In this document: piece by piece, positions 35,552-43,935 of the stretch
Layout of the letters: every line of letters starts with the position of its first letter
How positions within the stretch are numbered: the stretch's first letter is position 1
Assembly: GCF_004015795.1 (NCBI RefSeq)
Contig: NZ_ML137218.1
Coordinates: forward strand, 1 to 64,000
Source of the DNA: Falsirhodobacter deserti
GTDB taxonomy: Bacteria; Pseudomonadota; Alphaproteobacteria; Rhodobacterales; Rhodobacteraceae
Direction of reading: 5' to 3'
Length of the DNA stretch: 64,000 nucleotides
Translations under genes and position numbers: made by a program
Notes under the pieces: generated by a model
Databases searched by the model: none
Seen by the model: the letters and a program-made list of their open reading frames with translations, nothing else
What the model was told of the DNA's origin: nothing

Positions 35552-36718
35552 ATGATCCCGCCACGTTTGCACGCCACGTTGGACGCCGTTTCCGTTGCCG
35601 CGCTGATTGCAGGGCCATCGCTTCTGGGCTGGCCCCGCCGTGCCGTTCGCCCGCTTGCCCTGGCAGGCCTGGGTGTTGCCGCTTACAGCCTTGCCACACG
35701 CTATCGTCGCGGCAGTTCCGGCGCACTGACATTGGCTGAACACCGGGTGCTGGATGCAGCCCAGGGCATTGCCGTTGCAGGAACGGCCCTTTCGGAACCT
35801 GATCGGGTAATCCGGCAGGCGATGATGGGCTATGCGGCTTTCTCGTTCGCTGCCGCACTGCTGACCTCGCCCGAGGGGCCGAAGGGCGTCCCGTTGCCGC
35901 GCGCGGCATGGGCACCTGCCACGCGCAGGGGGGATGTGTGGGAACTGGCGCCCGATCTTGCGTATCTGCGCCTTGGCATCGTCAACGTGGCCTTTATCGG
36001 CACATCCGATGATTGGGTTCTGGTGGATGCCGGCCTGCCCGGAACGGCAGGGGCCATCCTTTCCGCGGCACGGCGGCGCTTCGGCAACGTGCCGCCCCGC
36101 GCCATCCTTATGACGCATGGCCACTTCGATCATGTGGGCGCGCTGCGGACGCTTGCGGATCATTGGCAGGTGCCGGTCTTCGCGCACCCGCAGGAACGCC
36201 CATTCCTTGATGGCACCCGTTCCTATCCCCCGGCCGCGCCCGAGGTGGGCGGCGGCATGATGGCCACCACCTCCCCCGTGTTCCCGCGCAGCCCCGTTGA
36301 TGTTTCGGACCATCTGCACGATCTGCCGGTCCATGGCTCGATTCCCCATCTGGATGGCTGGTCGTGGATCCACACACCCGGTCACGCCCCCGGTCACGTG
36401 TCGCTCTGGCACGAGGGGCGGCGCGTGCTTCTTTCGGGTGACGCCATCGTGACGACGCGGCAGGAATCGGCCTGTGGTGCCGCGATGCAGATGCCGGAGC
36501 TTCATGGCCCTCCCGCCTACTTCACCTCCGACTGGCAAGCGGCTGCGGCATCGGTGCGGCGGCTGCGCGATCTGGATCCTGCCCTGATCGTGGCAGGTCA
36601 CGGTCATGCCGTGGCAGGTCCGCACATGACGGCAGCGCTGGATCTTCTGGCGCACAGGTTTAGGGAACTGGGTCTTCCCGCTACCAGCCGATACCTGACT
36701 GGCAGGGGCGGCGCATAA
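35552..36718 (+). CDS. Membrane-anchored metallo-beta-lactamase-fold hydrolase
   Basis: A 388-residue protein. The first 105 residues are hydrophobic, with about three or four membrane segments; the rest is a metallo-beta-lactamase fold. The metal motif THGHFDHVG is at residues 188-196, a second metal His is in HTPGHAPGHVSLW, and a bridging Asp is in LLSGDAIV. The substrate is unknown; related proteins are thioesterases, lactonases or persulfide dioxygenases. ATG 35552 follows GGAGGAGG. An EcfG-consensus promoter lies directly upstream, so it is probably induced in general stress. Confidence 0.85.
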   Translation: MIPPRLHATLDAVSVAALIAGPSLLGWPRRAVRPLALAGLGVAAYSLATRYRRGSSGALTLAEHRVLDAAQGIAVAGTALSEPDRVIRQAMMGYAAFSFAAALLTSPEGPKGVPLPRAAWAPATRRGDVWELAPDLAYLRLGIVNVAFIGTSDDWVLVDAGLPGTAGAILSAARRRFGNVPPRAILMTHGHFDHVGALRTLADHWQVPVFAHPQERPFLDGTRSYPPAAPEVGGGMMATTSPVFPRSPVDVSDHLHDLPVHGSIPHLDGWSWIHTPGHAPGHVSLWHEGRRVLLSGDAIVTTRQESACGAAMQMPELHGPPAYFTSDWQAAAASVRRLRDLDPALIVAGHGHAVAGPHMTAALDLLAHRFRELGLPATSRYLTGRGGA

Positions 36719-36769
36719 CACTAGATGCGGAAAAGGGGCAGGGTAATCGCCCTGCTGACCGGACGCCGC

Positions 36770-37963
36770 ATGCACTTCGCCGCCTTCTGCCCACCCTATG
36801 CAAGCCACCTGCACGCCTTTTCGGCGCTGGCGGGGGGGCTTGTGGCACGCGGCCACCGCGTCACCTTCCTGCTGCCCGAAGGCAGCCCCCTGCCGCGCAC
36901 GGGGCAGGGGGTCGAGGTAATCCATGTGGGCATCACGTCATCCTGCGGCGGGGATCAGGGGCGTGCCATCGCGCGCAGCGCCGACCGGACCGATCTGCTG
37001 TGCCGCAATGCCGGGCGCGTTCCGGCGGTGGATGCCGTCCTTGGCGACCAGATGGAACCTGCCGCCGGACTGATCGCCGCTTATCTTGGCCTTCCGCTGG
37101 TATCGGTCGCCTGCGCCTTGCCGCTGGAGGCGGAGCCGGGCATCCCGTTGCCCTTTCTTGGTTGGCCCTATGATCCCAGCCCCCGTGGCCTGAAACGCAA
37201 CCGCGGGGGGGAGCGGGTGGCCCGTCTGATCCTGCACCGCCAGAACGCGGCAATCTCGCACTGGGCGGGCTGCTTCGGCATCGGGCCGCGCAACGGAATG
37301 GCAGATTGCCTTTCGCCGTTTCTGACCCTGTCGCAAACCCTGCCGGGCTTCGATTTTCCCCGCAGCCATTCATCGGTGGTGGAAACCGGCCCGTTGCGCA
37401 GGGCTGACTTTCAGGAATTTCCCGCCGACATCGAGCCCGATCCGGCGCGGCCATTCGTTTATGCCTCCTTGGGAACGGTACAGGGTCATCGCGCGGGGAT
37501 TCTGCGCAAGATTGCCGCCGCCTGCCGGTCCGCGGGCGCACAGCTTCTGGTTTCTCATTCCGGCGGCCTGACGGCGCAGGAAGCGGACAGCCTTGGCGCC
37601 ACATGGGTGCGCGATCACGTCCCGCAAGAGGCGGTGCTGGATCGTGTCGACCTTTGCATCACGCATGCTGGTCTGAACACTGCAATGGAGGCGCTGGCAC
37701 GGGGCGTGCCGATGCTGGCCATTCCCGTGGCGTTCGATCAGCCGGGGGTTGCGGCGCGGCTGGTGCATCACGGCGTGGCGCTGCGCCATTCCCGCCACTG
37801 GCTGCGGACGGACGCGCTTACCACCTCCATCCGGCGCCTGCTGGAGGAGCCGGGGTTCCGCAACCGGGCCCGCGCCTTCGGCCATGGCCCCGGCGTTCCC
37901 CTTGCCGTCAGCCGGATCGAGGCGGCGCTTACAGGAGCCCAATCGCTCGTAGCAGCGCAATGA
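36770..37963 (+). CDS. Glycosyltransferase, MGT/CrtX-like (GT1 family)
   Basis: The roughly 397-residue protein has a GT-B fold. Its N-terminus MHFAAFCPPYASHLHAFSAL resembles macrolide and zeaxanthin glucosyltransferases. The C-terminal UDP-sugar site includes VYASLGTVQG, DHVPQEAVLDRVDLCITHAG and the Asp-Gln pair in FDQPGVAARL. It may glucosylate a carotenoid or another hydrophobic hydroxyl compound. No carotenoid synthesis genes are in the window. ATG 36770 fits the family start better than 36725. Its end overlaps the convergent DUF2585 gene by 35 bases. Confidence 0.75.
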   Translation: MHFAAFCPPYASHLHAFSALAGGLVARGHRVTFLLPEGSPLPRTGQGVEVIHVGITSSCGGDQGRAIARSADRTDLLCRNAGRVPAVDAVLGDQMEPAAGLIAAYLGLPLVSVACALPLEAEPGIPLPFLGWPYDPSPRGLKRNRGGERVARLILHRQNAAISHWAGCFGIGPRNGMADCLSPFLTLSQTLPGFDFPRSHSSVVETGPLRRADFQEFPADIEPDPARPFVYASLGTVQGHRAGILRKIAAACRSAGAQLLVSHSGGLTAQEADSLGATWVRDHVPQEAVLDRVDLCITHAGLNTAMEALARGVPMLAIPVAFDQPGVAARLVHHGVALRHSRHWLRTDALTTSIRRLLEEPGFRNRARAFGHGPGVPLAVSRIEAALTGAQSLVAAQ

Positions 37964-38474
37964 CATAGCCGTCGCCGATCGTCACGCTCAGCGTCAGCTC
38001 GATCGCAGCCACCACGGCCACGATCGCCCAGAGAGGCAGCCCCAGGGCAATCAGCGCACCGATCATCGTGAACCCCGTATCGCCCAGCGAATTCACGATG
38101 CTATCGCCGTCATAGGCCAACGGGTCGCCTGCGTCATATCCGAAGAGGGCGATGATGACGGGCTGGTTCTCCATCACCTCCCATATGGCAGAGCTGACAA
38201 GAACCAGAAGCGCCAGATGCCGCCGCCGCCAATGCGGCCGGATGGCCGAGAAGAACGCCAAAAGCGCCATCCCGAATCCCAGATGCAGGAACGAATAGGG
38301 ATCCGAAAGGTGTTGGGAGTTGTGCGCGGGGTCCATGCTGCCCTGCCACAACCGCGTTCCGCCACAATCGCAGCCGAAATTGCGCCCCACCAACAGCAGC
38401 AGTGCGGTTTGAAGCACAAGGATCACCGCCACGGCGGGCAGGACGGGTGGCGGAGTTCGCATCAGGCTCGACAT
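37929..38474 (-). CDS. DUF2585-family membrane protein
   Basis: The 181-residue protein has about four membrane segments and the family landmarks GRNFGCDCGG, DPYSFLHLGFGM, SSAIWEVMENQPVII and DSIVNSLGDTGF. The function of DUF2585 is not known; it is common in alphaproteobacteria. Its gene ends inside the convergent glycosyltransferase gene (35-base overlap). The upstream neighbour in the same direction is the CtaG-like gene, 36 bases away, so it may be the third gene of that transcript. Confidence 0.85.
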   Translation of the reverse strand: MSSLMRTPPPVLPAVAVILVLQTALLLLVGRNFGCDCGGTRLWQGSMDPAHNSQHLSDPYSFLHLGFGMALLAFFSAIRPHWRRRHLALLVLVSSAIWEVMENQPVIIALFGYDAGDPLAYDGDSIVNSLGDTGFTMIGALIALGLPLWAIVAVVAAIELTLSVTIGDGYVIALLRAIGLL

Positions 38475-38510
38475 GAGGATGAAGATATGGCGCCCGACCC
38501 CGCAGCCAAG

Positions 38511-39281
38511 TCAGGCGGCAACTGGTCGCATCGTGGCGATGTCGCCACGCCTGCGCAGCCAGATCACAAGCAGCATTGCCGCCAGAAGCGCCTCTGCCAG
38601 ATCGCCGCCGTAATACATCCAAAGGGCGGCTGCCTCCACCTGTGCCAGCGGGGCATGCGTACCATGGGGGAAGCCGTAACCGTACATGATCTTCGACAGG
38701 ATTCCATGCGCCGCCGTGGCAAGGAACAGCACCAACATCCGCATCTTCAGACCGGGGCGATGCGGGGCAGGGTCGGGACCCGCGATCGACCACGTGAAAA
38801 GATAGCCCGCCAGAACGAAGTGCACATGCAGCAGGATGTGCAGCACCGGATCTTGCATGCTGATCGCGAAAAGGGGCGTCAGATACAGCACGAACATCCC
38901 GCCGATATCCAGCAGGGCCGCCGTAAGGGGATGCGTCAGGATGCGCAGCGGGATGGTGCCGAAAAACGCCGCCACCCGCCGTGCCGCACGAACCGGAAGC
39001 CGCCGCAAAAGTAATGTGCCGGGTGCACCCAGAACAAGGCCAAGCGGCGCGAACATGCCCAGCAGAAGGTGCTGGATCATGTGGCCGCGCAGATCATGAT
39101 GTGCCCAATCCGCGATCCGGGGCGTTCCGGCCAGCATCAGCAGCGTGATGCCGGTTGCGAAGGCGATGATGCGGTGGCGTGGCCAGTTCGACTCATGCCG
39201 CAGGGCCAGCAGGTACAGCATCAGCGCCGCCGCCGGAAGCACCACAAGCAGGATGAAAAGCGAAGGCGGGTCGTGATGCAT
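38511..39281 (-). CDS. CtaG-like cytochrome oxidase assembly membrane protein (caa3_CtaG)
   Basis: A 256-residue protein with about seven membrane segments and conserved histidines in HMIQHLLLGMFAPL and HILLHVHFVLAGYLF, the pattern of the caa3_CtaG/DUF1404 family. Bacillus CtaG is needed for caa3 oxidase assembly, but in alphaproteobacteria this family is mostly uncharacterised and no oxidase subunit gene is next to it. ATG 39281 overlaps the stop of the DUF2243 gene (ATGA). The DUF2243-CtaG pair recurs in many genomes, which supports a joint function. Confidence 0.85.
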   Translation of the reverse strand: MHHDPPSLFILLVVLPAAALMLYLLALRHESNWPRHRIIAFATGITLLMLAGTPRIADWAHHDLRGHMIQHLLLGMFAPLGLVLGAPGTLLLRRLPVRAARRVAAFFGTIPLRILTHPLTAALLDIGGMFVLYLTPLFAISMQDPVLHILLHVHFVLAGYLFTWSIAGPDPAPHRPGLKMRMLVLFLATAAHGILSKIMYGYGFPHGTHAPLAQVEAAALWMYYGGDLAEALLAAMLLVIWLRRRGDIATMRPVAA

Positions 39282-39733
39282 CAACCCCGTGCCCGCCGCA
39301 AAAGCGCCAGTCCGCAAATCAGAAGCGCCGCGCCCACCGCGTTCCACGCCAGATCATAGGCCCAGACCGGATCGACATAGCGCACCTGGTGCAGTTGCAG
39401 GATCTTGTGATTGACGATGCCGTCGAACAACTGGAACGCGCCAAGGCCCAGCATGAAGCCGGCCTTTGCATGTGCCGCCGACAGCATGGTTCTGCGGCGC
39501 AGGTCGTTGAACATCAAAAAGCCAAGGACCATCAGGATCAGCTCTGCCGAATGCAGAAGCCCGTCCGAGATGATGGCGATGGCGGGGGTGGAGCGGTCGA
39601 AGAAATGGTGCCACCGCAGGATCTGGTGGAACAGGATCTCGTCAACGCCCGCCATGATCCCGGCCCCCAGCAAAAACGCGGCAAGGAGAGAGCGGCGGGT
39701 ATCATGCGCTTGTCCGGCAGGGGTGGGGGCCAT
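39281..39733 (-). CDS. DUF2243-family membrane protein
   Basis: This 150-residue protein has four membrane segments and carries the DUF2243 signatures GAGIMAGVDEILFHQILRWH and FDGIVNHKILQLHQVR. The histidines within membrane segments suggest metal or heme binding, but no function is established. It is translationally coupled to the CtaG-like gene. A strong hairpin 60 bases upstream separates it from the manganese catalase gene. Confidence 0.87.
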   Translation of the reverse strand: MAPTPAGQAHDTRRSLLAAFLLGAGIMAGVDEILFHQILRWHHFFDRSTPAIAIISDGLLHSAELILMVLGFLMFNDLRRRTMLSAAHAKAGFMLGLGAFQLFDGIVNHKILQLHQVRYVDPVWAYDLAWNAVGAALLICGLALLRRARG

Positions 39734-39792
39734 CTGGCATCCTTCGCGGCGATCCGTTCAAATCCTAGGGCCGATGATGCACCCGTCCACCC

Positions 39793-39821
39793 GCTGCGGC
39801 AGGTTTGAAGCCTGCCGCAGC
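39793..39821 (-). terminator. Hairpin terminator after the manganese catalase gene
   Basis: A perfect 11-bp stem (GCTGCGGCAGG / CCTGCCGCAGC) with a seven-base loop lies just past the catalase stop. There is no T-run, as is often the case in GC-rich genomes. Confidence 0.7.
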
Positions 39822-39828
39822 GCCTGTC

Positions 39829-40650
39829 TTACATCTGTTCGGACTGTGCGCCCGATTTCGGCTTCGCCTTGCCGAGGTCGGGCTTTTCGCCCAGCGGTTC
39901 CATCACCTTGGTGGTGAAGGTGCCCTTGCCGTCCATGGACTGGCCTTCGGACCAGCGGCCGGGGGCCGGTTCGCTTCCGTCGTTCTGGAAACCGAGGTAG
40001 GCATAGCTGAACTCGGTCTTTTCGTCTTCCTGCGGGAAGCTGTTGGGAATGGGGAAGGCCGAAGCGCCGCCCAGTTCCTCAAGCGCGGCCATCCACTGGT
40101 TCTGGTGCATGGTGTCGCGCGCGATCAGATAGGACAGCATGTCCTTCATGCCCTTGTCGTCGGTCATGTTGTAAAGGCGCACCGCCAGCGTGCGGCCGGT
40201 GGATTCCGCCGCGATGTTGGCCGTCATGTCGGCGGCGATGTTGCCGCTTGCATAGATGTGGGACATGTCGAAGGGCACGCCGTCGCTGTCCACCGGCATG
40301 GCCGACAGGCCCGAGGACAGCAGGTTCTTCATGTTGATCCCGCCCATTGCGGCGTGGATGGCGGCATCCTTGGCCATCTCTTCCTTCAGGCTCAGCGGGG
40401 CGCCCTCAAGGTTCAGGGCAACGGCGGTGGCCAGCATCTCGATATGGCCAAGTTCTTCCGCAGCCGTGTTCATCAGCATGTCGCGGTATTTCGTGTTGCC
40501 GCGGGCACCGCAGGCCTGGAAGAAGTACTGCATGGCGACGCGGATCTCTCCCTCGACGCCACCGATCGCCTGCTGCAGGGCGCGGGCGAACAATGGATCG
40601 GGCTTGTCCACGCGGACGGGGTGTTGCAGGCGGTTGTCGGTATAGAACAT
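39829..40650 (-). CDS. Manganese (non-heme) catalase
   Basis: The 273-residue ferritin-like protein breaks hydrogen peroxide into water and oxygen at a dimanganese centre. The metal ligands fall where they do in the Lactobacillus enzyme: Glu35 (GEIRVAMQY), Glu66 and His69 (AAEELGHIEM), Glu149 (AAESTG) and His182 (RDTMHQNQW). It lies 60 bases after a DUF892 ferritin-like gene and near a heme catalase gene, so two unrelated catalases are encoded within 4 kb. No signal peptide is present. Confidence 0.94.
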   Translation of the reverse strand: MFYTDNRLQHPVRVDKPDPLFARALQQAIGGVEGEIRVAMQYFFQACGARGNTKYRDMLMNTAAEELGHIEMLATAVALNLEGAPLSLKEEMAKDAAIHAAMGGINMKNLLSSGLSAMPVDSDGVPFDMSHIYASGNIAADMTANIAAESTGRTLAVRLYNMTDDKGMKDMLSYLIARDTMHQNQWMAALEELGGASAFPIPNSFPQEDEKTEFSYAYLGFQNDGSEPAPGRWSEGQSMDGKGTFTTKVMEPLGEKPDLGKAKPKSGAQSEQM

Positions 40651-40682
40651 GTCATCTCCAGTGGGGTTGGTGGGCGATTTTG

Positions 40683-40705
40683 AGGTGGCGCAAGCCGCGC
40701 CACCT
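40683..40705 (-). terminator. Hairpin between the DUF892 and manganese catalase genes
   Basis: A perfect 9-bp stem (AGGTGGCGC / GCGCCACCT) with a five-base loop sits in the 60-base spacer. It may partly terminate transcription or protect the upstream message. Confidence 0.5.
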
Positions 40706-40710
40706 CCGGT

Positions 40711-41223
40711 TCACACGTCAGCGCGTTCGCCCGAACCCGACAGCGCGCTATAGCTGCGCGTCACGGCCGGAAGGTTGTCCTGGAGCCATTCGGCCATGCG
40801 CAGTTCTTCATCAAGGTTCTGGCGCAGAAGGGGCAGGTCTGCAGCGCCGCTTTCCTCGCCTGCCGTCAGCAGCGAGGTGTAGGCCGCGATCTCGAAATGC
40901 TCGAAGGCGAAATTGGCGAAGCTGTTCTTCAGGATCTCGTCGCTGGCCATGGTATGGCTCAGCGCGGCCATCGCGCCGGAAGCGGACAGCGCGGCATCCT
41001 TCAGCCCCGAGGCCGACTCCGAAAGGCGATCGAGGATCTCCTCGATCCGCTGGATCTGGCCTTCAGTCTCGGTGATGTGCAGGTCCAGCTGCGCAGCGAC
41101 CTCGGGATAATGCTCGATCCGCTTCAGTTGCGGCTTCATGATCGACAGGGCCTGGTTTTCCATCGCATGGGCGTTCTTCAGGCCGGTGATGAAAACTTCG
41201 TTTGCGGTGGCGACGTTTTGCAT
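40711..41223 (-). CDS. DUF892 (YciE/YciF-type) ferritin-like protein
   Basis: A 170-residue four-helix protein with the DUF892 pattern: LKNAHAMENQALSIMKPQL near the N-terminus, carboxylates and histidines in HITETEGQIQRIEEIL, and EHFEIAAYTSLL. The family is stress-induced in enterobacteria (YciF) and in many alphaproteobacteria, and probably binds a di-iron or similar centre. A near-consensus EcfG promoter lies about 105 bases upstream. It is followed by the manganese catalase gene, probably in one transcript. Confidence 0.9.
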   Translation of the reverse strand: MQNVATANEVFITGLKNAHAMENQALSIMKPQLKRIEHYPEVAAQLDLHITETEGQIQRIEEILDRLSESASGLKDAALSASGAMAALSHTMASDEILKNSFANFAFEHFEIAAYTSLLTAGEESGAADLPLLRQNLDEELRMAEWLQDNLPAVTRSYSALSGSGERADV

Positions 41224-41326
41224 GATGACTCCTGATCATTCGGCAGGCGCGGACAGGTCCCCGCCAGTGCTTCTGGGGGGTAACGGCCGTGCCGTCCGGG
41301 TCTGTCTGTTGCAATCGTATGGCGGA

Positions 41327-41352
41327 AACTTATGCCGACCGGCCTTGGTTCC
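41327..41352 (-). promoter_or_regulatory. Probable EcfG-type promoter before the DUF892 gene
   Basis: On the minus strand GGAAC (41352-41348) is followed after 18 bases by GTT (41329-41327). This fits the looser RpoE2/EcfG rule GGAAC-N18/19-TT, one base longer than the strict GGAAC-N16-CGTT. It drives towards the DUF892 and manganese catalase genes. Confidence 0.45.
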
Positions 41353-41413
41353 TGCGGTGCGGGGTTTTCCGCGTATGGAATGGGCGGCCCCCGCGGGACC
41401 GCCCTTCGGTGCC

Positions 41414-43105
41414 TTATTCGGCTGCCTTGTCCATGCCGGTCCGGACCGTTCCGCCCAGGACCTCCTCGGCGCTCGCCTGGTAGTTCTTGACCGAGCTTGT
41501 CCACTGGCCCCAGACGTTTTCGTCAATCTCGTCATTGTTGGAGCCGAGGCTGGCGCGGCGACGCTCGTCCTCCTCGGTCAGCACCTGGCCGGGCAGGGGC
41601 TGAAGGCCAGAAACATCGGAAGGCCTGATGCCCAGCATCTCGCCCACGCGGGTGCCGTAGTCGTCGTGCACCATAAGGAAGTGCCAGACCATCCGTTCCT
41701 GCACATCGCGCTCGCAGTCGCCCAGCAGGGTGCCCATGTTCAGCACCAGATCGTCCCGTTCCCACTGCATCATGGTGCAGTAGCGGGCGCGTGCCTGAAC
41801 ATAATCGTTGCGCCGTTCGATCACGCTGCGCGTCAGGCGGCCATGAATCTCCGGCGGGTTGTTAGGCTGTTCACGCGGGCTTTCCTGCAACCCATTATGG
41901 ATGGAGGGTTCGTAATTCACATGCGGGTTCTGGCCCTGCGCAATGTCGCGCCCGAAGGACATCTGCCCACCATCGTAGTTGGTGGCGACCCTAGCGCCCT
42001 TTGCCTGGTTCACCGGCAATTGCAGATAGTTGGTGCCGACGCGGTAACGTTGCGTATCGGAATAGGAGAAGGTCCGCCCGATCAGCATCTTGTCGTCGGA
42101 AAAGTCCAGCCCGTCGACCAGCACGCCCGTGCCCATCGCGATCTGCTCGTTCTCGTCAAAAAAGTTCTCGACGTTGCGGTTCAGGGTCATCACGCCGACA
42201 TGGCGCAGCGGGAAGTCCTTTTCGGGCCAGATCTTGGTATCATCCAGCGGATCCCAGTCCAGTTCGGGATGGTCGTGATCCTCCATGATCTGGACGTACA
42301 TGTCCCACTTGGGAAAATCGCCCTTCTCGATCGCCGTGAACAGGTCTTTGGAGGCAGAGCCGAAGTCCTTGCCCTGCACCTTCTCCGCCTCGGCCTGTGT
42401 CAGGCTGGCGATGCCCTGGCGCGGGTGGAAGTGGTACTTCACGATCACCGTGCCGCCTTCGGCATTCACCATCTTGTAGGTGTTGACGCCAAAGCCTTCC
42501 ATGTGGCGATAGCTGGCCGGAATGCCGCGCGGGCTGAACAGGTGTGTCAGCATATGCATGGATTCGGGCGTCTGCGACATGAAGTCGAAGATGCGGTTCG
42601 GTTCCTGCCGGAAGGTGACCGGATCGGGTTTCAGCGAATGGATCACGTCGGGGAACTTGATCGCGTCGCGGATGAAGAAGACGGCAAGGTTGTTGCCGAC
42701 CAGATCCCAGTTGCCGTCCTCGGTATAGAATTTCACGGCAAAGCCGCGCGGATCGCGGGCGACTTCAGAACTGTCGCGCCCGCCGATCACGGTGGAAAAG
42801 CGGATGGCCAGCGGCGTCTTCTTGCCCTTTTCCTGGAACAGCTTGGCGCGCGTGTACTTCGAGGCCGGCTCATCGCCGATCATGCCAGTGGCTTCAAACT
42901 CGCCATAGCAGACGAAGCCGCGCGCATGGACCACGCGCTCGGGGATGCGCTCGCGGTCGAAATGGGTGATCTTTTCAAGGAAGTGATAGTTTTCCAGCGT
43001 GGCCGGACCGCGCGGGCCCACTGTGCGCTGGGACTGGTTGTTCGTGATCGGGTGGCCCTGCCGGTTCGTCAGGGTCTTGTCGTCTTTCGATGTGGGGCGG
43101 TCCAT
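41414..43105 (-). CDS. Monofunctional heme catalase
   Basis: The 563-residue protein belongs to the classical heme catalases. The catalytic His60 (RVVHARG), the Asn-containing GNWDLVGNN segment, and the heme-ligand Tyr in the [11 protein letters not shown] helix are all present. It is longer than clade 3 enzymes (about 480-510 residues) because of a C-terminal tail, but lacks the large C-terminal domain of clade 2. It detoxifies hydrogen peroxide. No EcfG-like site was seen upstream, unlike the neighbouring DUF892/manganese catalase unit. Confidence 0.95.
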   Translation of the reverse strand: MDRPTSKDDKTLTNRQGHPITNNQSQRTVGPRGPATLENYHFLEKITHFDRERIPERVVHARGFVCYGEFEATGMIGDEPASKYTRAKLFQEKGKKTPLAIRFSTVIGGRDSSEVARDPRGFAVKFYTEDGNWDLVGNNLAVFFIRDAIKFPDVIHSLKPDPVTFRQEPNRIFDFMSQTPESMHMLTHLFSPRGIPASYRHMEGFGVNTYKMVNAEGGTVIVKYHFHPRQGIASLTQAEAEKVQGKDFGSASKDLFTAIEKGDFPKWDMYVQIMEDHDHPELDWDPLDDTKIWPEKDFPLRHVGVMTLNRNVENFFDENEQIAMGTGVLVDGLDFSDDKMLIGRTFSYSDTQRYRVGTNYLQLPVNQAKGARVATNYDGGQMSFGRDIAQGQNPHVNYEPSIHNGLQESPREQPNNPPEIHGRLTRSVIERRNDYVQARARYCTMMQWERDDLVLNMGTLLGDCERDVQERMVWHFLMVHDDYGTRVGEMLGIRPSDVSGLQPLPGQVLTEEDERRRASLGSNNDEIDENVWGQWTSSVKNYQASAEEVLGGTVRTGMDKAAE

Positions 43106-43231
43106 GGCTTCTCTCCCGGAGGGCTGTGGACGGCTGATGGTAGGATCGTGTGGCAGGGGATCAACCTGCGCGGGCGCAATGCCGCCGACCCATGCCTTGC
43201 GAAGGTCTGGCCAGCAGCATTGCGCTGACCG

Positions 43232-43864
43232 TCAGAAGCGGAACCCGAGCGCAAGCTGGATATACGGAATGACGTCGTAATCCTTCAGGTCGTCCCGGAT
43301 ATCGGCCAGTTCGGCATCCACCAGATCCTGCGGCACAAGGCCGCTGCTTTCGCTTGCCTGCACCGTGAACTCGTTGCCGAACATGCCGCCCACGCTGACG
43401 GACAGCGTCGCATGCCGACCCAGCCGCCCGTCATAGCCGATGGCGATCGCAGGCAGGATGCGGCTGTCCTGCCGGATGCGCGCATTCAGATCCGTGACAT
43501 AGCCGCCGATGCTGACGTTTCTGGCCGTCAGGTCCGCCTTGTAATCGGTGAAGAACACCCCGCCCGAAATGCGAAAGCCGCTGGATGCGACCGGATACCA
43601 GTCCGCCAGCAGCCCAAGGCCGCCGATGTCCATGTTGCCCGAATAGGTGTTGCCCTTGCTTTCGTCCTCAAGGTTGAAGGTGGCAGTGCCGATAGGGCTG
43701 CGCAGGCCCCAATGCCCGCCGATCCGAAGGGACGGCTCAACCGTAATGCCCAGCGTGGAGGTGCCAAGGCTGACAGCCGGGCCGCCTTTCGTCAGATCTT
43801 GCGCCTGCGAGGCAGAAGCAGCGGCAAGCGTGCAGGCAAATGCGCACAGGATTTGGCGATACAT
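43232..43864 (-). CDS. Small outer-membrane beta-barrel protein
   Basis: The 210-residue protein has a signal peptide (MYRQILCAFACTLAAASASQAQ) and alternating polar/apolar strands ending in IQLALGFRF. The C-terminal Phe is a typical outer-membrane insertion signal. It resembles the OmpW/lipid A-modifying size class, but I cannot name the family. It lies between the kinase operon and the heme catalase gene. A large hairpin sits immediately before its ribosome site. ATG 43864 is chosen for the clean signal peptide. Confidence 0.75.
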   Translation of the reverse strand: MYRQILCAFACTLAAASASQAQDLTKGGPAVSLGTSTLGITVEPSLRIGGHWGLRSPIGTATFNLEDESKGNTYSGNMDIGGLGLLADWYPVASSGFRISGGVFFTDYKADLTARNVSIGGYVTDLNARIRQDSRILPAIAIGYDGRLGRHATLSVSVGGMFGNEFTVQASESSGLVPQDLVDAELADIRDDLKDYDVIPYIQLALGFRF

Positions 43865-43871
43865 CGTTCCC

Positions 43872-43920
43872 TCTCTTTTCCGGATGCAGCCGCAGCGTCG
43901 CCTGCGGCTTGGAAAAGAGA
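43872..43920 (-). promoter_or_regulatory. Two-tier hairpin in the leader of the outer-membrane protein gene
   Basis: On the minus strand TCTCTTTTCC pairs perfectly with GGAAAAGAGA (10 bp), enclosing an inner perfect 8-bp stem (AGCCGCAG / CTGCGGCT) with a six-base loop. The outer arm runs directly into the GAGGG ribosome site of the gene at 43864. It may be a terminator for the kinase operon, an attenuator, or a translation-control hairpin. Only the pairing is seen. Confidence 0.55.
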
Positions 43921-43935
43921 AGTCGCGCAGAAAGG

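Noticed and set aside
39755-39780. tRNA-like TTCAAATC segment
   Set aside because: No acceptor or anticodon stems pair around it.
41138-43228. 696-residue plus-strand open frame
   Set aside because: Antisense to the heme catalase and DUF892 genes, which have clear catalytic motifs.
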